A DNA stretch of 64,000 nucleotides from Ligula intestinalis (taxonomy: Eukaryota > Platyhelminthes > Cestoda > Diphyllobothriidea > Diphyllobothriidae): contig JAYGXS010000001.1 in the NCBI GenBank assembly GCA_036362985.1, positions 20,464,849-20,528,848 on the forward strand, in the 5' to 3' direction. Made by a program: the position numbers and the translations under genes. The notes beneath the pieces are model-generated. The model ran no database searches and was not told where the DNA came from. It saw only the letters and a list, made by a program, of their open reading frames with translations. Positions 32,801 to 44,800 of this stretch are shown here, piece after piece (the stretch's first letter is position 1; every line of letters begins with the position of its first letter).

Positions 32801-35800
32801 GTGCATGAAAAAATTTCCACAATTTGATGACTAGTACTTGCGGCGTTTGGCTTTGTAGCATGGAATAAAGACCATGTTACGCCTGCAAAAAATCTCCGTT
32901 CCCTTGTTTTCCTCTAGGAAAAGGGTGAACTGCGTATACTCGTACGCATGTGTTGCAGAGAAAAACCGACATAAATAGAGTTTCATCACAACACCTAAAA
33001 GACGGCATTCTAGTATCTCTGGAATATCTTAGGATTGTGCTGCAGTAAAAAGATACCGTATATGGTCCCAAAGTATCATAATCGCCAGAAAGTTATGTTA
33101 CTTGAGCAGCAGCGTTTGCAGGCGACCAGCAATAAGCACACTCTTGGGATTGTAGTGCATGCTAGTCAGTATTACAACCTCACATAAGCCATCCTTTCCA
33201 ATCGGAAACTTTTCAGAATTTCGATTAAAATTTCAGAAGGTAGGTTGCCTACAATTTTTCTCGACCGCTTCGAGAGATAGCAGCTCGTTTTGACAAAGTC
33301 TGCAGCCCTTTACTAAGTTCTTCATCATTCCAAATCTAGTTTTTTGGGCACACCTGCACCAGAAACCACTCAGGGCCTTCCTGTACCGCCTATCACCCAA
33401 TCGCACGCTGCTGTTTCGAGGGGCAATAGCGCAACTTGCGTCAGCCAGCAGGTCTCCGAGCGCAGATCAGGGACCTCCTCAGAGGAGTGCTTGGCTGAGT
33501 TCGACGACAAACTGCCCTGGAAGGAGGATGTGGAACCGCAAGGTACGAGAAGAGACGATACTACCTTTTTTCTATTTTTTTCCATTTGTTTCCAGTGGCC
33601 CCAGTGTTATAACGACGTGTTCTGCGTCACCAGTGTTGTAATGGTGGCATCTGACGTGTGTCACAGTCGAATTATGCCCTGTTTAAATCCCCAAGGAAGA
33701 ACACAATAAGGAGGGCATAATTCTGGAATCCACCCGGAGGAGGGTTTATTGTGTACAAAACCCGGAGTTGTTGTCTCGAGTGGCAGTTGCCACTTGTTGA
33801 TCTCCAGCGCGCTGTTTGTCCCGCCTCAGCTATGACCCCGGCCATCGGGTCCGGACTGGCAATGTCCTCGCAGTCCAGTGTGCAAATCCCCCTGTTCGAG
33901 GTGTGACAGTGGCTTATAAGGGGATAAGGTCACGCGTTCTCTTGTGGCCTAATTGGCCACATTGGGATAACTTCACGCGACCAGTTGGCCCTCGGGGAAC
34001 TGCGACCACTTGGGCACACACTTTGACGTGCGTGCGTTTGTCCGGTTTAATATCATTGTGTGTGGACAGTCATCGCGCGGGCATGACCACCGCAAAGGCA
34101 TATGACCTTGAAGGCGGTCAGAGTGAATACATAAAGACATGTGGCTGGGCGCAACGCCTAAGGAAAGCCTCCGAATGTTGCTAGTATTTGGCCAGGCTAA
34201 TCTCCTAACACCCAGAGCCTCTGTTTGTGCTGTGCATGCCAGTCACCAGCGGATATCGTGGTAGTTCGCATTGATAGCGCGCTCCAAATAGCGCATCTGA
34301 ACCCTGGTTACATCTTACACCCGTTTCAAGTCCTTGAAAAAAAAGCCAGATCGGACTGCTACTTTGATGCCTCTTTACCCCCCTAATTTAATTTGTTTTG
34401 GTTGTAAATCACTCCTACCCAGCTGTCTCTAGCTGAACGTGTTGAGGCCACAGTTAACTTGAAGGTCCCGCCGTCCGTCAACTTCTAACATAATATTTTT
34501 TTGACAGAAGCAGAAGTCAAAGAAGCGGCAAGCCCCGGTGCTGCAACTCAGGCCACGACACGATCAGCGCATTTTGAACTGCCTGAGGTTGTAGCAGTGA
34601 CAAGTAAGGAACCACCGAAATTCTCCGAAGTCGCTGGTGACGAGGACAAAGAACTGGCAAGTTTGCTTCATTCTTCAAAATCATTTTTTAACATGAGAAA
34701 GAGCAGATGTAAAGGAGCTGTTTAGTTTTTACGTCAACGAAGCTTTTTACGGACAGTTTCCGCAGTCATCTGTCTTTAATAGCCTGCCGTTCTCTTTATG
34801 GGTCTCATTTGTTCTGCACTTGACACGAAGCTTGGTGCCTTCACTCTCATTACTGTCACCATGTTCGAGCAACCAGTCCAGACCACGGACTGTTACAATG
34901 CCGTCGTGTATATTTTCGGTGTACACCTGCCGCAGACTTCGCGTGTGTATGATAAATCGACATTCACTTGTTTGAATTCAGTTGAAATCCTTGAGCATGC
35001 TGTGGAGAAGGTGATCCCTCGTTCAGAGACCCGTCCTTCCTTTGTTTGACCAAGGAAGCATAATTGATTTCGAAATGCGTCTGTGTAGGTTGGCATTTTG
35101 ACATCCAAATTCTACCAAGATCCCAAAACCGCATTTGCGGAGAGTGAATTGTTAAGGAAAATATTCCCCTGTCTCTCTGTAAACCACAGATAATATTTCG
35201 ACAGCACGGATTGTCGTACGTTGACAGATGGGTTTCGATTAATTAGCTCAGCCATGCATTTCGAGTAACTATTGAAAAGTAGAAGCAGGTATGTGTCCAC
35301 CCCTTATCTATTTCGTCTATTGACGCTATCAATCCTTCGTCGGGGCAAGGCGTCAAGAGAGAAAGACAGAGAGTAGAGTGACCTTTTGGCCACGAATTCA
35401 GTCAGGTGCTGTGTTTCGTAGCCGGAGTCCAAACTGGTCGTAGTTGGAAGACGGAGGAAAGTCGAAACCACGACCAGCTTGAGCCAAAGGTCCGCGTGGG
35501 TGAGTTGGGTGTCTGACCGCGAACTGCGGACAAAGAGGTGCGGAGAGACGTCGCGAGCGGGACAGCTGTCGTTTGTGGACGGGTCGAGCCGGTGTTGGTA
35601 CTGGCGAAGGAGCATTGAGTAGTTACTACGTAGTTGAACCAAGGTACGGCAAGTGATCTTCAGACGTTGTAGTTCCGATGCCGCAATCGGAGGTTGATAG
35701 TCTCCCAAAAGGACCGTGGGATGGTAGTTTAGTCTTTCTTCAACAACGACTCTCTAGTGAAGACGCTGGAAGCCTGTCATGATGGCAGAGCCATTAGCCG

Positions 35801-38800
35801 GTAGATCCGAGAGACAAGACGCGACAGCTCCCTTGTGGTGATCAGCTTTTTCAGTTGGCCGATAGTTCAGTCTCAGGCGAACATTAGTTTACCTTACTAT
35901 ATAGTCACCTTCTCTTGCACACAACCGAACCGCCAAAAGCGGATTCAACATTGGCTGACACAATTACCCTACTGTTTTAAATAGAAAACCGTCGACCAAA
36001 CACCAATTTAGTAGTGTTAGTGTTCGGTTTCTCGATGGGCAGAAGGACTACGGGGAGGAAATCAGTATAAAAGTAGTGGCATAAACGGATTACGTATGTG
36101 GTACGCCCCAAAAATGGAATACGCAAAACATCAGAAAACTTATTGCTGCACTTCAATTCTGTCTTACGCGAGAAGGTCCGGAAGGCAGCCCCAGTTGCGT
36201 GCTCGAAGTTTGATTTCTGTCAAGTTGTGCTTGATAGTCTTTAAGGGTTTTTGTAGTCAAATATAGCATCAAGTTCAAAAGCGTCGAAAGTGTTTGTTTG
36301 AAAACCTAATGAATCTCATGCAGATTCTCGAGTTCACCATCAGAGACGGTCTCATACGAGGCTGTTGGAGACGCAAGAAGTTCAGGTAGGACGCAGTTAC
36401 AATACGACCACTAGCAGCTCTCACATTCATCGCGGAAGTTGTGTTTGATGCGATGTGCTTGTCCGTTACTCTGCGTCCGATTTCCTTCAGCGTTGTCTAG
36501 TCGTATTTTACGCTTATCTGACAGCGCCACTGACTTCGGTTGCGTCTCCAAATGTGCTGATAGTCCTCATTTTTTTGGCGGTACGCTTCTTTCTTTACAG
36601 ACACCAACAATACCCCTGCCACCAAAGGACGCCTCATCTGCAGTCATACGCCAGTGGATAGCTCGGCTTGAGGTGGAGGTTAAACGTTTTAACGCGGAGA
36701 ACGCTGCCTTGGCGAAACTGCGGAAGGATCGGGAAGATGTGGGTTTCCCACTTTTGAAACTCTGTTTTCTCGCTGCATACTTTCTTGCTGGTGTTCGACC
36801 CGCTGCGTCGGCCCTGTGTCTCCTAAACTAGCCACGTGATAAATGCGCTAGACTAAAATGGAGGCCAGATCTGGGTACGTTAGGGTTGTGCGCCGATAAC
36901 AAATACTGGACATAAGGTGGGGGGAGGTTGGCGTGGTGGCACGCATAGAGACGGCTTGGGCCGCGTCAGCCACCTGCGCCCAATCACACCTCCGGCCTTC
37001 TTGACTGTATATTGACAGCGGGCTTAGGTGGGTGAAAGATAAGAAAGTGCGATGGATGCTGACCAAATCTACCATTACTTAAAACTACCTATCACGCAAT
37101 TCACCGCCCCTCCACCATCTTGTTCTGGAGCTTAGGGTGGACATTATCGGGATTGACGGTCGAACTGTCAGGCCAGCACTTTGAATTTCCAGAATGCCCT
37201 ATTCACTCGTATGGCCGGTCAGAGGATATGCTAGCCGTTGAGAGCGGATATAGTGCCTAATGAATTTTCGCATCCCTATAGTGTTTAGTTCCATGACTGA
37301 GAATCTGATTATTCGGAAATCACATAACACGGAGGGATCCCACGCGCTATACAGTCTCATTGAGGCTAACCCAAAATCTGTCAGGCTCATGAAGATCACT
37401 GAGCCAGTCGACTTGATCCGAAACTGTTTCGGACTTTGTCTTCAGGGACTGCTCTAACTAATAGTAATACGAGTAATGTATAACACATTCGCTGTTAACG
37501 GAGGGAAGCTTGCGTGTCGTTGGTTTTAAATTTTTTCCTTCCTACTACTACGCTTTCAGCTAAGAAGAACTAAAGGTAGGTCACCAAGCCTGTTTCTGCA
37601 GTTCAAAGAAATTTACTGAGGGAGGGAAGGACCTTTCCTTATTGGCCCGCAGACAACAAGAAGTTTTGTAGTTATTATGCAATCGGGCGAAAAGCTGAAC
37701 ACTAGAGATACACTGTGATCCCAACTGTGGTTAGGCTCGGATTATTGCCTGGGCAGGACCCTATAAAAGAGAGCGTGAAATACCTAAAATGTCAGCAGAT
37801 CCAGCATCGGTTGGAAGTAAAAAACTGCCGATTTTTTTTCCAACCGAAGTGCATGCGGTCAACAAACCCGCAGTATATGAGCCTGTATGACCACGCAATC
37901 TAGGCGGAACTCTGAGAAGAGGCTAGTGATAACCCTGCTAAAAAAAGTAGCCTCCACTTTCTAGAAAGTATGTCCAAAAGCCTGGAGAATTGATCACAGG
38001 CTTTATGAAGGACCTGTTGACGTTCCTTTGGGTAAACATACCGCAATGCTTTTACGGTGCGTTTTCTTATATATGTATTAAATCTTCCTAGAGAGAATTT
38101 TCCTAACTTCCCATTTTTTCGGAAGATAATAAAATCATTTACCATGCTATTGTCGTTCAACAAGTCCTGTTACAGTCCACGAAATAGATCACCCAACATT
38201 TGCTTCTAAAGGATCTGAACTGCCGGTCTTATAGCCGATATTTTAGGAAATTGGTGGCTAAAGCTATCGAGAACATTTCAGAAGCCTAAGTTTATCCTCC
38301 TGAACATGCCTTAGGTGTGTTTTTTGAGCCAGGGGAACAGCCTCCTTGACCGTAAAGTTTCGGTGAGAGTTTGGTTGCATGTCTATGTGCACGTGTATGT
38401 TCTTTGCGTAACGTGGCCTGCGAATGCGCATATTTTGCAGTTTTTAGAATAATTCATATTTTTGCTAGTCTCTCAAATTACTTCCAATAGGCTCTATGCC
38501 GTGCATTGCATGTCACCTGCGAAACCTATCTGTGCAGGACTGCCATTGCGCTTGACTACTTTGGTCCATCTCTTAGTTTGTCTGATGCGGATCATTTGCA
38601 AATGTATTTTCAGAGCCTGCGGCAACTCGAAAAGGAACGTCGTGAGTTTGAGGCTATGAAAGCTGCGCAGGCGAGAGACTTTGAAGAGTTCCGCAAAGAG
38701 GAAACGGCAAAAATGAAGTGAGTAGTGTTTTTGCTAGCGATGGCAGTCCTGTTCCTTTTTTGCCCAACTGGTGTGACACTCCCACTCTCTCGATTGATGC

Positions 38801-41800
38801 AATCAACTAGACCGTCTGCTGTAGTTGAAATTGTCATACATTCACGCAGAAATAAACATCCATCTGCTTTGTAAGGCAACCAGGCCTCTGATGGTGGGAA
38901 TCATGAAAAATAAACGTCTATTTTCTAGGTCGCAATGTGGCTAAACAAAAACAGGGCGATGACAATAGCCGTTTCGGGCTTATTCGATTTGTTCGTCAAC
39001 AAGGTTATGTCCCCACCGATCAGACCCACCCAACATTGATTACCTAGAATTGGAATCTGAAAAATTCGAACCGCTGAAAGCGAAACTGCGTAGACTGCCT
39101 TATGTTCGCAAAAATAGCGTTTTACTGTATCCGTCAGTATGTCCATTTCTATTGACTTTGGAGGCCATTATGCAGTCAAAAAGATCTTATAAAAAGCCTG
39201 CTCATTCTAAAGCCTGCATTTCTAATATTAAAAAGGTAGACAATAATCACAACTTCACATTTTATACCGATAGGAAGGATATAGTAGTCGCCGAAGATCA
39301 CGCAACATGTCGACATATGCGAAAGATTGATACTCTTTCGCTAATCGGCATTGACTCAGGTTGTGATACTAATTATCGTGTAGTCTATTCTGAAAATTAT
39401 TCCGTCATGATAGAATGCGGGCTTTTTAACGAGCTTCGTTCTGACCACTAGCAAAACGTATCTATTGTAAAAACTGACTACGTAAGTAGTATGCCTTTTT
39501 ATCATTTATTTTGACTGCCTTAAGAAATTCAAATGTGTTTTATGGAAAACATGCACGAGAAAATTATTTCTTGTACTTGGTTGATAGCAAATTAAGCCTT
39601 CTTTAAATTCTATACTCAAAAAGGGTAGCTTTCGGTTTTAAAAAAGTTGCTAATTATGAGCTTTTTTTGCAATTGTGAGGTGTTTATCCATAATACATCG
39701 TATCCGCCAATTTATTAATGCTGCTTATACTGCATAAAATATGTTCCACATCTATTTAAATATTTTGTGACATGTATGTGACTTCTTCCTCAAACTGTAG
39801 GCGTTCTTTTCCTTAAACAAGCCAGGTCAAGTTTATTAAAGGAAATATAGGCGGGAAGACGGGTTACTCGTTAGCCTAACTGCTGGCTGCCCGGCGCGTC
39901 TACGGGTGGCGGATAGTGGAACGGCCTTCAGTGAAGGTTAGCTGTGAAATAAGCGGACTCTCGGGTCTGACGAATAAGCAGTCGCGGCCGCAGCAGCGGC
40001 AGTGCTACTAGGGCGCGGCGGGCTGAGGCCTGGCAAGCCGAAAGCCTAAAAGTGTCGCAAAGCCTGACGACGGCGCTGTGACACGGCGAGCGTCAACCGC
40101 CATTAAATAAGTTCGCTTGCCACCACTGCCTTGTGGTTAGGCTATTGAGCCAAAGCGCGAGAGGAGATAACCTCGAACAAACAATCCGTGTGGCTGTTGA
40201 GGACTCGCTTGTACCGAAAATTCTCAAGTCACCTCAATGAATCTCATGTCCTACAACTGCAATACGATCCATGCTACGGCGTCCGCGGGTACCGACGCGT
40301 TCCGCAACCCTTTTCCAATGGTGCGGGCGAATAGTATGCGAGCTGGACTACTCAACCGAAATTGGACTCTTGGTATTGGACGGTGGAATGTGCGAACGTT
40401 CCTGGCTCCTGGTACCCAAAGCCTGACGGTGCGCAGCCTTTATCAGTACAACGTCGATGTCCGCTGCCTGTCCGAAGTCCGAAGTCCGACTCCCTAACTC
40501 CGGCACTCAGAAAATAAAAGCTCCTGGAGCTGACTCCCACTTCACCCTATACCACAGTGGCCCCTATGACTCCTCCGGTAGACATGGTGTGGCAATTGCC
40601 CTCTCGCAACAAGCGAGCCGTGCACTACTTGCCTAGGAACCAGTCAATGAACACATGGCTTATGTGCGCTTGAAGGGCCACTTCACAAACATATGTGTGA
40701 TCGCTGTATATGCACCAACGTCCACTGCTGATTAGCGTGAAAAACATCTGTTTTACTCACAACTACTGACATTGGTCAAAAGGCTTTCTCGTCGCGATAT
40801 GTTGATTGTTGCCGGGGATTGGAATGGCCGAACTGGGCCGGGTGACTCCACAAACAGCCATTTTATCGGCCGCTTTGGGCTTGGTTCTCGATGTGAGAAT
40901 GGTGACAGATTGCTGAACTTTGGTGAACGGAACCGACTGTTTGTAACGAACACGTGCTTCCAGCACCGCAACAAACACTTGCTGACCTAGTACTCCAACG
41001 TCGGCTATACGGCCACTCAGATGGACTATATTTTAGTCAGCTCAAGATTCCACGGCTGGGTTCATAATAGTCGGTCGCTGCGTGGTGCTGAGGCTGGTAA
41101 TGCCCATGGCTCTGACCACGTTCTTGTTCGCACACGCTTGAAAGCTCACCTCTCATATGCACCCAAAGTGCCCCGCGCTATACGCCTCAATATCGCCAAA
41201 ATCCGGCAACCCAACACCGCTGAGGCCCTAAGCAGAGCAATCCAATCCTTTTTCACGACCCACGCCGACCACGAAAGGGGTAACCCATGGTCCTTACTGA
41301 AAACGTCAGTCTATAGAGTAGCCGAGAAGATTCTTGGATGCACCAAGCGGCGCCATAGTGATTGGATTAGCAGACGCACCCTGCAGTTATCTGCGGAGAC
41401 AGCCCGAGCTAGAGGCCGTAATGACAATTCTTTCCGCCAGCTAAGAAAGATGACGGCAAAATCGGCCAGAGAGTATCGAAAGAAATATTGGGCTGAAATT
41501 GCAACCTCCATGGAGCAGGCTTCAAACATTGGTGATACTCGAAAGCTCTACCAACTTATTCGCCAGGCTTGTGGTAAACTGTCTTCACTGTGTGACTCTC
41601 CTGATGTGAATGGCAGCTTTATTGCTGACAACGCAACCAAGATCGAACGCTGGCGTGAGCATTTCGAACACCTCAACTTCGATACGGAGCCCACCGCTCC
41701 CCTGCTCCCATCTAAAGTAGAGCCTCCTCCATCTTTCACTTATCCAGTGTTATGCGACCCGCCTTCTGAAGCAGAAATAGCTGATGCCATAAAAAGGTTG

Positions 41801-44800
41801 CGCAACAATTAGGCACCTGGAGAGGACGGCATACCCGCTGAAATCTACAAGTCTTGTGCCGACACTCTGGCGCCTTGGCTTTATAAGGTGATTGGACAAG
41901 CATGGAGAGACGAGACCGTTCCTGATGACTGTGACTCAGGCATCCTTGTGCCTGTCCACAAGAAGGGATACAAGACAAATGTGAGAACTATCGCAGCATA
42001 AGCCCCATCGACATTGCTGCGAAGATTTTCGCTATTCGTCAGAAGAAGTTCTTTGGGAAAAATGTTGTTTACTGGGTGAATTTTCGACACTGACACACCA
42101 GGTCGTCATCAGACAGATAGGAAGTGTACGAAACAGTTAATAACAGTTAATTAACTTTTTCGTACATTTCCTATCTGTATGATGACGACCTGGTGAGCCA
42201 GTGTCGAAAATTCACCCAGTAAACAACATTTTTCCCAGAGAACTTCTGACGAATTATACGTCTTGGGATGCCGACTTTCCAGTTCATTTTCGCTATTGTT
42301 CTCCTCAGGCAGTTCCAGTCTGTGCGCGACTCCAGGACGCGACCCAACCAGGCCGGATTTCGTGCTGGGCGTGGATGTGTGGATCAGATATTCGTACTGA
42401 GACGGATCCTTCAATTCCGCCATAGCTACCAACAACCAACGGCCATCTGCTTTCTTGACTTTGCCGCTGCGTTCGACTCCATTCATCGTGACTCCCTATG
42501 GCGGATACTGGCATTTGATGGTGTACCACCAAAACTAATCGCCATGATCAAGGCATACTACCGCTCCACCACTGCGCGGGCTTCAGTCCGCAGCAACCTC
42601 TCAGAACCCTTCGCTATTCGGTCAGGCGTTCGGCAAGGCTGTGTCCTGTCGCCCATTCTCTTTAACTACGCCATTGACTGGGTTCTCGGGAAGGCCCTAC
42701 AAGAAGGTGACGGTATTGAGCTTGCACCCGGACGCCGGTTGACTGACCTTGACTATGCCGATGATATCGCTTTACTAGCATCAGGCTTTGGCGGTCTCCA
42801 GTCTATGGTGTCACGGGTGAACGAAGTCGCGAAAACGGTCGGCTTGTCCATAAACGTAGGGAAGACCAAAGTGTTTTCATGTTGCGTCTCTGCCCAAGAG
42901 AAGGCACCTCTCGAGATTGGTGGCTGTCAACTTGAAGAAGTCGACAGTTTCAAATACTTGGGAGCGAGGTTGCTGCCGAATGGACAGAGGAAGGATGACA
43001 TTGTCTCCCGAATTGATGCAGCGCGACGAGTGTTCTCCAGCCTTCGGAAGTGCTTATGGACCCGACGCAATATTTCCCCCTCAACAAAGATCCGCGTGTA
43101 CCGTGCATTTGTGCGGTCCGTTCTATTATACGGATGCAAATGTTGGGCTATGTGCGTGGAGGATGAACAGAAACTGGAAGTCTTTGACCACTACTGCCTG
43201 AGGAACATTCTTCGAGTGAAGTACACCGTCTTCGTCTCAAATGAGACAGTCCAGACTCGCTGTGACAAAATCACAAGGATATCCCAGGCAATTCAGAAAA
43301 GACGGCTGAAGTGCTTTGGACACGTTCTTCGTCGCCAACCTCAAGAGCTCAGTGCTACTGCCCTCGACTTGAAACCGTTGCCTAATTGGAAGCGTCGAAG
43401 AGGGGTCAACTCAAAACCTGGTTCGACTCAGTCTGTCAGGATATGGAGGTGGTCCTTGGGCCTTCAGTATTTGGCCTCTGGCGCTGGCGAAGAGAATGGC
43501 TCGAACTGTCCAGGTCGCGGCCACGGATCGTCGCGCGTGGAGAAGCACCACACGGGGCATAATTGAGGCCGGCTCGATCAGTCATCATCGCAGCCGTAAA
43601 AAGTACAAGTAAGTATATAGGCAAACACCTTTGAACTCCCTATTGGCACATATTGTTTAAGAAATACATCGGCACAGCCAAGCATTTCAAAGAAGTCGTT
43701 GACACAATTGTAGGCGACTACTCACTTGTTTCAAGTAATACACTCACATGTTGGGTTGTCAGTTAACACAAGCTAGCAGTGTAACTGAACAAGTAGAGCA
43801 GACAGTGAAAAAACTCTCAAGGCATGGCTCATAATTCAAAAATGGAATGTCATTTGTGGTATTTAGGAGAAAAACTGTCGCTCGTGGGAGAAAATATGTG
43901 AAAGATAGGACCAGCATGCTGCTGTGAATGTTGGCGGCAGCCATGGGGTCCATGACGAGTAATATCTACATTCGAAGGACCACACGAGGAGGAGACCTCA
44001 GAGTCACAAGAACGTCCTCAAGAACCGGAGACGTACACAGTGTACATAGTGCGCAGTTTTTAAATATTGAATTCGAGTGTAGCAGTTAGTAGGTTAGAAA
44101 ATTATTCGGCAATTGAGCAACTTTTTTAAAACCGAGAGCTACCGTTTCTTTGAGTATGAAATTTAAAGAAGGCGTAATTTGCTATCAAACAAGTACAAGG
44201 AATAATTTTTCCATGCATGTTTTCCATAAAATAAATTTGAATTTATAAAGGCAGTCAAAATCAATGATAAAAAGGCACACTACTTCAGTAGCCAGTTGCT
44301 ACAATAGATACGTTTTGCTAGTGGTCAGGACAAAGCTCGTTAAAAAGTCCGCATCCTATCATTACTGAAATGAGTTCAGGATAGACTATACGGTAATCAG
44401 TATCACAACATGAGTTAATGCCTATTAGCAAAATAATATTAATCTTTCGCATATGTCTACATGATGCGTGATCCCCGGCGACTACTGTATATTTCGGGTT
44501 TAGGTAGTAGACTGGAAAATTTTGATTCATGACGTGTCTTACCTGTCTATTTATTAATGTCGCTTATGAAGTACTCAACAGGATTCACAAGCATTGCAAA
44601 ATCTTATGAAATCCAGGCTAGTATATTCTCTATGGCATAGCGAAATATGTGACTTTCTTTATGTGGAAAGTAAGCAGCTTTTAGGCTGTGAATCTCAAAC
44701 ACAAGTACTACTGCAGGTCGGATTCAGACTTATTGACAAATTAAAAAAAAGTTTTAAAATCGTGAAAGATACCAACTCCTCAAGTATGAAATTTGAATAT

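Larger units (their letters stand above)
39853..43614 (+). mobile_element. RTE-type LINE (element D), nearly full length, inactive
   Basis: Starts with a GC-rich 5' UTR alike to that of element E. Then come APE endonuclease (about 40237-41140), linker and reverse transcriptase (to 43566), and a very short 3' UTR, as is usual for RTE. A possible 8-bp target duplication ATATAGGC lies at 39845-39852 and 43615-43622. Stops interrupt the 5' half and a 249-bp fold-back insertion (42037-42285) splits the RT. This family is often annotated 'craniofacial development protein 2-like' in flatworm genomes. Confidence 0.75.

Noticed and set aside
39050..39254. N-terminal part of the 133-codon frame at copy A as part of a conserved protein
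   Set aside because: Only the last 55 codons are shared with the other copies; the earlier part looks like chance extension.
42080..42240. CTGATGA ... GAAA pattern resembling a hammerhead ribozyme in the fold-back arms
   Set aside because: The hairpin between the two blocks pairs through the G that should belong to GAAA, and no stem III or cleavage triplet follows at the right distance; the other arm also alters the CTGATGA.
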